Positions 59,413 to 64,000 of a stretch of 64,000 bases of DNA are shown here, in pieces. A program made the translations under genes and the position numbers. Source of the DNA: Arthrobacter sp. 260 (GTDB taxonomy: Bacteria; Actinomycetota; Actinomycetes; Actinomycetales; Micrococcaceae). The notes below the pieces were generated by a model that saw nothing but the letters and a program-made list of their open reading frames with translations, searched no databases and was not told where the DNA came from. Each line of letters opens with the position of its first letter. Position 1 is the first letter of the stretch. The stretch is from assembly GCF_013116745.1 (NCBI RefSeq), contig NZ_JABFOE010000003.1:1-64000 (forward strand). Reading direction: 5' to 3'.

Positions 59413-60483
59413 CTAGTTCTGGTCGTAGGAAGCAGCCTCCCGCTCGATGCTCCAGGAGCGGGCATACAGACCGAGCACTCCCTCCTCGCGAGTGGTGAAA
59501 CCCAGCCGGTTCAGGGTCATGTGTGCCTGGTACACGGTGAGGTGTTGCGCACTGCGGCTGACCCGCATCTTGTCGGCGCGGTACAGGTAGTTGTCGATCG
59601 CCCGAGCGTACCGGCGACGCCAGTTCTGGGCTGCGGATTCAGAGGCCGTCGCCGCCATCAGACCGTGGAACGCAGGCACCCGTGCGGCCACCTGGGCGGA
59701 CAATGCGTCCCGCACACCCCCGGAGCGCGGGCCCAGGTCTGCGGTGCACGTGCGGAGGTGGCTGTCCCAGTAGAAGTCCCACGAGATACGGCGGCGGTCA
59801 GGCCAGCCGGCCGATCGCGGGCCCTTCATCATGGCGCGTGCGGAATCGAACAGGATCAGTGCCCCAAACGCGGAGCGGCTCTGCATTTTGGGGAAGCGTT
59901 TCGTGGCCCAGGCGGCGAGTTCGGAGGACAGCTCGAAGACTTCTTCGGCCAGCTGCAGACCGTCGACGCCCCCGTACTTCACCAACTCGGCCTCAAGCCG
60001 CGGTTCGACGTCGATGGCTGCGGCCTGCGACGGAAAGTTTCCGGCGGGGCGGGAAAAGTTCTGGCGCACCCTCAGCTCCGACAGGATGCCGGCAGGGCTG
60101 GTCTCGTGGTGGCCGGGCAGCGACCCATGCTCCACGGTAGGAGGCTTGTTCGGCGCCTGGTACTTGTCCAGTGCGTGGTCCGGGCGTCGATCGGCGCCCG
60201 CCAACCCGCCGTGTTGCAGTGCGCTTAGGAAGGACTGCAGTTGAGCGGTCACCGCGGGGCACGCGAGGACATGCAGCTGCACATGGGCCCCCGCTGGTTC
60301 CTCACACCGTGTGAAGAACCAGCGGCTGGCTCCCAATTTCTGAGCCTGCGCCGCCAGTGGGGTGACCAGGTCTCCAATGATGCCGTCCGCTACATCGAAG
60401 CCACCGGTAAAGACGGAGAGGTGCCACCATTGAGCGCTGTCTGCTGTTCGTGAGGCGATGCGAACTGCTGTCAGCTGGCTCAT
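59413..60483 (-). CDS. Stand-alone LanB C-terminal-domain-like protein (thiopeptide-type/SpaB_C-like)
   Basis: A 356-residue protein resembling the C-terminal elimination domain of lantibiotic dehydratases and the related thiopeptide-type enzymes. Its N-terminus has the family pattern: QWWHLSVFTGGFD (about 18-30), a helix, then RWFFTRCEEPAGAHVQLHV (about 54-72), corresponding to the W-(Y/F)-F-x-R-Y-x-D-P-x-H-L-R-L-R signature. The canonical RLR end is altered to QLH. No glutamylation-domain LanB is nearby. It starts 87 bases after the NWEWPK peptide gene, so the peptide is its likely partner or substrate. Confidence 0.65.
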   Translation of the reverse strand: MSQLTAVRIASRTADSAQWWHLSVFTGGFDVADGIIGDLVTPLAAQAQKLGASRWFFTRCEEPAGAHVQLHVLACPAVTAQLQSFLSALQHGGLAGADRRPDHALDKYQAPNKPPTVEHGSLPGHHETSPAGILSELRVRQNFSRPAGNFPSQAAAIDVEPRLEAELVKYGGVDGLQLAEEVFELSSELAAWATKRFPKMQSRSAFGALILFDSARAMMKGPRSAGWPDRRRISWDFYWDSHLRTCTADLGPRSGGVRDALSAQVAARVPAFHGLMAATASESAAQNWRRRYARAIDNYLYRADKMRVSRSAQHLTVYQAHMTLNRLGFTTREEGVLGLYARSWSIEREAASYDQN

Positions 60484-60570
60484 GGCCCTTTCCTTCCGGA
60501 TATATGGTCACCGCCACTGGGGCGAGTCTGTTGTGCTGTCCCGCCGATCAGATCCGGCGCGAACAGCCAG

Positions 60571-60741
60571 CTATTTGGGCCACTCCCAATTGCTGGCCAC
60601 CACTGTCTTGGGCCATTCCCAATTGGCAGCGACGACCGTTTTCGGCCATTCCCAGTTGGCTGCACTGAGTGCTGGGCTTGCGGGTGCCACGACGCCGATG
60701 ACAACCAGAAGTCCAGCTGCGGTACCGACAATCTTTTTCAC
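60571..60741 (-). CDS. Secreted 56-residue peptide with three NWEWPK repeats
   Basis: A GTG start at 60741 with GGAGGGG seven bases upstream gives 56 residues. Residues 1-27 are a Sec signal peptide (KK, hydrophobic core to 19, ending PALSA). The rest consists of the units ANWEWPKTVVA (28-38), ANWEWPKTVVA (39-49) and SNWEWPK (50-56). The units share amino acids but differ at many synonymous positions, a sign of selection on the peptide. It heads an operon with the LanB-like protein and is divergent from a LuxR-type regulator. No known family is recognised; candidate secreted signal or modified peptide. Confidence 0.8.
   Translation of the reverse strand: MKKIVGTAAGLLVVIGVVAPASPALSAANWEWPKTVVAANWEWPKTVVASNWEWPK
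60574..60660 (-). repeat. Three in-frame 33-base repeat units encoding NWEWPKTVVA
   Basis: Units lie at 60628-60660, 60595-60627 and 60574-60594 (last one truncated by the stop). The first two encode identical 11-residue units yet differ at seven codons, all synonymous. The third differs from the second at three codons, one of which changes Ala to Ser. Protein sequence is therefore conserved beyond DNA identity. Confidence 0.9.
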
Positions 60742-61120
60742 GAGATTCCCCTCCGAGTGGCTGCCAGTGGTGCTTGACCGGCAAGGAGTAGCCGGTATCC
60801 CTACAATGCGGCGGCCGCTCTGCCCCTGTCCAGCCGGATCACCACCCTGTTCTGGACATGGCCTAAAGAGGACTAGACGCGATCTGAGGGCAGTGATCAA
60901 AGGTACCCGAATGATCCGGAAAGGCCGCTCTGACATGGGGATTCGTCACATCCGACCGGTTCCTGCCAAAGTCCCTGATATTGATGTCATTAAGTGGACA
61001 TGTCATGATTTAACCGGGCCATTTTGGGCAGGTCAGCTCGCACAGACACCAAATCGTTCGACGGTGAAACGGGTCTGTAGGCTACAGTCAGGCGTGCCGC
61101 CATGCCGGGGAGGAAAGTTC
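60742..61120. promoter_or_regulatory. Divergent promoter region of the peptide operon and its regulator
   Basis: This 379-base gap holds no supported gene. TGGACATG occurs at 60853-60860 and 60995-61002, TGACATG at 60931-60937, and ATGTCAT copies at 60984-60990 and 61000-61006; these related boxes may be binding sites of the adjacent LuxR-type regulator. An ACCGGC/GCCGGT hairpin (60777-60796) lies in the likely peptide mRNA leader. Promoter elements could not be assigned with confidence. Confidence 0.4.
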
Positions 61121-62089
61121 ATGCTTGACGGAATATGCCTGGAACTCTATCGCTACGCCGTCGCCCATCCGGGCTGGACACGGCAGCAAGTTTCCGAGGC
61201 CCTCGGCTACACCCTGCGGGACATCGACGCTGCCATGGAGCAACTGACCCAGCGCAAGCTGCTCAGTGTCCACGCCGCGGACCCCGACGCCTATGTCGCG
61301 GTCTCGCCTGATGTTGCGCTGGCGGATCTGGTGGACGCGGACGAGCGCCTGGTACAGGACCTCAGGAGCCGGATCAGCACCAAACGCCGGGAGTTGTCCG
61401 GACTGGTCCCCCTTTACCTGGAGGCCCGCAAGGAAGTGATTTCCAGCGCTTCAGTGGAGGTCCTGGAAGATCCGCATCTGATCCAGCGTGTCCTCATCGA
61501 GTATGGCCGGGATGTTTCGGAGCAGGTCCTGATGGCCGTCCCCGGCCAGGGCGCCAATGCCGACTTCCAGGAGGAGAACGTCCGAAAGGATCTCGACCTG
61601 CTGAAGCAAGGGGTCAGCCGAAGGAACCTTTACGATCTCAGCACCCGGGACCATATGCCGACCCGTAAAGCGGTCAAGCTGATAGCGGCGGCGGGCGGCC
61701 AGTTCAGGACACTGCCCTCGGTTCCTTTTCGGATGCTGATCTTCGACCGGAAGCTGGCCGTTGTGGCACGCCAGCTCAACAGCACCGATAAGGCCGCGAT
61801 GATGATCCGGGATCCCAGCCTGGTCAGTGTCTTCATCAAGGTGTTCAATTCGACCTGGGAGTTCGCTGACCCGTTCGTGGCCGAGGAGGAAACCACCTCA
61901 GCGCTCAGCGGTACCCAACAAGCCATCCTCGCAGGACTGGCTGCGGGGTACTCGGACGAGGTCATTGCCCGCCGGTTGGATCTGAGCGTGCGGACGTGTC
62001 GACGCCATATCGCCTGGATGCTCGAAACGCTGAAGGCCGACAGTCGTTTTCAGGCTGGGGCCAAAGCGAGGGACGCGGGCTGGATCTGA
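61121..62089 (+). CDS. LuxR-type regulator with TrmB-like N-terminal HTH, divergent from the peptide operon
   Basis: A 322-residue regulator. The N-terminal 70 residues form a winged helix of TrmB-like type (LELYRYAVAHPGWTRQQVSE), a middle domain with phospholipase-D/TrmB-like pattern follows, and the C-terminal 60 residues are a LuxR helix-turn-helix (ILAGLAAGYSDEVIARRLDL, SVRTCRRHIAWMLETL). Similar regulators occur beside actinobacterial natural-product and RiPP genes. ATG 61121 has GGGGAGGAAAG upstream. It probably controls the NWEWPK peptide operon. Confidence 0.8.
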   Translation: MLDGICLELYRYAVAHPGWTRQQVSEALGYTLRDIDAAMEQLTQRKLLSVHAADPDAYVAVSPDVALADLVDADERLVQDLRSRISTKRRELSGLVPLYLEARKEVISSASVEVLEDPHLIQRVLIEYGRDVSEQVLMAVPGQGANADFQEENVRKDLDLLKQGVSRRNLYDLSTRDHMPTRKAVKLIAAAGGQFRTLPSVPFRMLIFDRKLAVVARQLNSTDKAAMMIRDPSLVSVFIKVFNSTWEFADPFVAEEETTSALSGTQQAILAGLAAGYSDEVIARRLDLSVRTCRRHIAWMLETLKADSRFQAGAKARDAGWI

Positions 62090-62136
62090 GGCAACACTCG
62101 TTGCTCATTGGTTAACCGCTGGCTTAGACTGCGTGA

Positions 62137-63432
62137 GTGAACTCACACGCAAACCTTGATCCGACATCCCTGCCCGCAGAAACCGAGGCGGCGCTCGTTC
62201 GAGCAGTCGACTCGGCCCACCGTCATGAGGCGTTGTTTTCCGATCGGGCTGCCAACATCAAGCAATCGGCGGTACGGGATGTCTTCGACATTTCCATCCA
62301 GCCGGGCCTGGTCTCGCTGGCCGGAGGAAGCCCCTATCTTCGGTCCCTGCCCCTGCAGGAGCTCGGCAACACTGCACAGCGGATCATCGCCGACCACGGC
62401 CTGGAAGCCTTGCAGTACGGCGGAGGTCAGGGGATGGAGAAACTCCGCCGCCAGATTTGCGAGGTCATGGCAGCAGAGGGGATCACAGGTGCTGATCCCG
62501 ACGATTTGGTCATCACGACCGGATCACAGTCGGCGCAGGACGTCGCCGCCAAGGTCTTCTGCAATCCCGGCGACGTCATCCTCTGCGAGGACCCCACCTA
62601 CGTGGGGGCGCTAAACACCTTCGAGGCGTACCAGGTGGATGTCCAGGCGGTCGCGATGGATGACAATGGTCTGGTCCCTGAGGAACTCCAGAAGAGGATC
62701 ACCGAGCTTCAGGCCGAGGGCCGCACCATCAAGGCGCTCTACACGATCCCCAGCTTCAACAATCCCAGTGGGATCACTCTCGCGGCAGACCGGCGGCAGG
62801 TCATTGTCGACATCTGCACCGCCCACAACATCCTGATCCTGGAGGACAATCCGTACGGGCTGTTGCGCTTCGACGGCAAGCCGTTGACGCCCATGCGGGA
62901 GGGCAACCCTGACGACGTCATCTACCTGGGGTCCTTCTCCAAGATTTTCGCGCCGGGTGTGCGACTGGGGTGGGCGCTGGTGCCCAAGCATTTGCACCGG
63001 CGCTTCTATCTCGCCTGCGAGGCTGTGGTGCTGTGCCCGTCTCCCCTGACCCAGATGCTGGTCTCGGCCTACCTCAGCGACTACGACTGGCTGGGACACC
63101 TGGAAAATACCCGGGAGCTCTACAGCGAGCGGTGCTCCACCATGCTGGCGGCCCTGGAGCAGCACCTGCCTGCGTCGGTGACATGGACCCGCCCAGACGG
63201 TGGATTCTTCATCTGGGTTACCCTGCCCGAAGGGATCGACACCTACCCGCTGCTCTACCAGGCGATCGATGCGGGAGTGGTGTTTATCCCCGGCGCTGCA
63301 TTCACGCCCTCCGATGAGCCGTCCAACAAGCTACGGCTCGCCTTCAGCGCCGTCTCCAGTGAAGATATCGTCACGGGCATCGAGCGGCTTGCCCCGATCC
63401 TGCAGAAGGCCATCGAGGTGAACCGTGCGTAA
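62137..63432 (+). CDS. PLP-dependent aminotransferase (2-aminoadipate/valine-pyruvate type)
   Basis: A 431-residue fold-type I aminotransferase of the MocR-related/LysN group without the GntR domain. YGGGQGMEKLRRQI near 94, TTGSQSAQDVAAKV near 128, TIPSFNNPSGITL near 207, EDNPYGLLRFDG near 238 and the PLP lysine in LGSFSKIFAPGVRLGW near 268-283 are visible. GTG 62137 is the likely start. Substrate may be 2-aminoadipate, branched-chain or aromatic amino acid. It is downstream of the LuxR gene on the same strand but probably independent of it. Confidence 0.9.
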   Translation: MNSHANLDPTSLPAETEAALVRAVDSAHRHEALFSDRAANIKQSAVRDVFDISIQPGLVSLAGGSPYLRSLPLQELGNTAQRIIADHGLEALQYGGGQGMEKLRRQICEVMAAEGITGADPDDLVITTGSQSAQDVAAKVFCNPGDVILCEDPTYVGALNTFEAYQVDVQAVAMDDNGLVPEELQKRITELQAEGRTIKALYTIPSFNNPSGITLAADRRQVIVDICTAHNILILEDNPYGLLRFDGKPLTPMREGNPDDVIYLGSFSKIFAPGVRLGWALVPKHLHRRFYLACEAVVLCPSPLTQMLVSAYLSDYDWLGHLENTRELYSERCSTMLAALEQHLPASVTWTRPDGGFFIWVTLPEGIDTYPLLYQAIDAGVVFIPGAAFTPSDEPSNKLRLAFSAVSSEDIVTGIERLAPILQKAIEVNRA

Positions 63433-63439
63433 GCGGAAG

Positions 63440-63676
63440 CTAGCGGTTCCGGGAACGCAGGCGATCCAGGACCACCGAGACGGCCAACAGCAGGACGGCA
63501 AGAATCAGCAGCCGGACAACAAAGTTCAGTTCGGGGAAGAGGAACTGCAGCAGGGTTGATCCGAGGAAAGCTGCCAGAAGCATCGGCAGCAGCCGCTTCA
63601 GATAGGAGCCGGTGGACGTCGGGGTGTTGGCGCGGTCACGGTCGGGTCGCTGACCCGGTCTGGGATTATTTGGCAT
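63440..63676 (-). CDS. Small membrane protein
   Basis: A 78-residue protein with a proline/arginine-rich cytoplasmic N-terminus (about 1-25) and two closely spaced hydrophobic helices (about 28-48 and 52-70) with a basic end. No family recognised. It is 28 bases after the E2 gene on the same strand and may be co-transcribed. Confidence 0.65.
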   Translation of the reverse strand: MPNNPRPGQRPDRDRANTPTSTGSYLKRLLPMLLAAFLGSTLLQFLFPELNFVVRLLILAVLLLAVSVVLDRLRSRNR

Positions 63677-63704
63677 AAGGGTTTCCAGCCTAAGCGAGAA
63701 AACG

Positions 63705-64000
63705 TCAGTCGAGCAGCAGTGCTGGTTCTTCCAGGATGGATGCGACGTCGGCCATGAACCGCGCGCTCAGATCCCCGTCGACCACCCGGTGGTCGAAGGA
63801 TCCGCCCAGCGTGGTGATCCACCGTGGGACAACGACGCCGTCGACCACCCAGGGTTTCTGTTTGATCGTCCCGAAGGCCACGATCGCCACCTCACCGGGA
63901 TTGATGATCGGCGTCCCGGTGTCGATGCCGAGGGCTCCGATGTTCGTGACCGTCAGCGACCCACCCTGCATCTGTGCCGGCTGGGTTTTCCCTGCCCGGG
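63705..64000 (-). CDS. C-terminal part of 2-oxoacid dehydrogenase E2 (dihydrolipoamide acyltransferase)
   Basis: The gene continues past the right edge; about 98 C-terminal residues are visible. They match the E2 catalytic domain: [31 protein letters not shown], and the active-site DHRVVDGD with catalytic histidine and aspartate. The partner E1 and lipoyl domains lie outside the window; branched-chain or pyruvate dehydrogenase cannot be told apart here. Confidence 0.93.
   Translation of the reverse strand, partial: RAGKTQPAQMQGGSLTVTNIGALGIDTGTPIINPGEVAIVAFGTIKQKPWVVDGVVVPRWITTLGGSFDHRVVDGDLSARFMADVASILEEPALLLD

Noticed and set aside
59413-60483. Possible PEARL (peptide aminoacyl-tRNA ligase) assignment
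   Set aside because: PEARLs descend from the LanB glutamylation domain and lack the elimination domain. This protein instead resembles the C-terminal elimination-like domain, so the PEARL label is not supported.
1-64000. CRISPR array, rRNA or tRNA genes
   Set aside because: No regularly spaced direct repeats, rRNA signatures or tRNA cloverleaf with TTCGA-loop context were recognised by reading both strands; a covariance search was not possible.

Overview
This is a high-GC, gene-dense window with GTG and TTG starts, ATGA/GTGA stop-start overlaps and actinobacterial families: DUF1206, DUF6325, DUF1905, CHRD, TipAS-type MerR, FCD-type GntR and sugar ABC importers lacking their own ATPase. It looks chromosomal, from a soil or plant-associated actinobacterium, most likely Micrococcaceae (Arthrobacter-like). 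That placement is inferred from gene content and style. No rRNA, tRNA, CRISPR array or complete mobile element was seen.

Layout. (1) 1-6000: acid-sugar catabolism. A D-tartrate dehydratase-like enolase-superfamily enzyme is divergent from its FCD/GntR regulator; next come an L-talarate/galactarate dehydratase, a second FCD/GntR regulator and an alpha/beta hydrolase, coupled by overlaps. (2) 5.4-26.1 kb: a rhamnogalacturonan-I (pectin) utilisation locus. It holds a LacI regulator, an operon for a sugar importer (binding lipoprotein, two permeases, YesL/DUF624 membrane protein) with GH42 beta-galactosidase and GH51 arabinofuranosidase, a CE7 esterase, a secreted PL11 rhamnogalacturonan lyase, a GH43-like hydrolase, and the L-rhamnose pathway (rhaM, a second LacI regulator, rhaI, bifunctional rhamnulose-1-phosphate aldolase/lactaldehyde dehydrogenase, rhaB). 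Two LacI-type operator families, GAAAGCGCTTTC and TGAATCGATTCA, tie the promoters together.

(3) 26-34 kb: housekeeping and accessory enzymes (M23-like protein, cupin, VOC proteins, formamidase, SDR, GNAT, DUF1206, TipAS MerR regulator, nucleoside deaminase). (4) 34-40 kb: an apparent envelope/stress cluster (SHOCT proteins, DUF6325, a large LuxR-type ATPase regulator, a potassium-channel-like protein). (5) 40-49 kb: MBL and Nudix hydrolases, three tiny overlapping membrane proteins, an ECF sigma/anti-sigma pair divergent from a CHRD protein, and a LolA-like protein with an ABC exporter. (6) 49-59 kb: malate synthase with a divergent IclR regulator, a frameshifted VOC gene, a PHP-domain protein, alanine dehydrogenase with a divergent PucR-type regulator, and a Gfo/Idh/MocA oxidoreductase.

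(7) 59.1-62.1 kb is the most unusual stretch. A 56-residue secreted peptide carries three NWEWPK repeats that differ almost only by synonymous codons. It is followed by a stand-alone protein resembling the C-terminal (elimination/thiopeptide-type) domain of lantibiotic dehydratases and a 63-residue protein, and is divergent from a LuxR-type regulator. This looks like a candidate ribosomal peptide (RiPP-like or peptide-signal) system. (8) 62.1-64 kb: a PLP aminotransferase, a small membrane protein and the C-terminus of a 2-oxoacid dehydrogenase E2 subunit.
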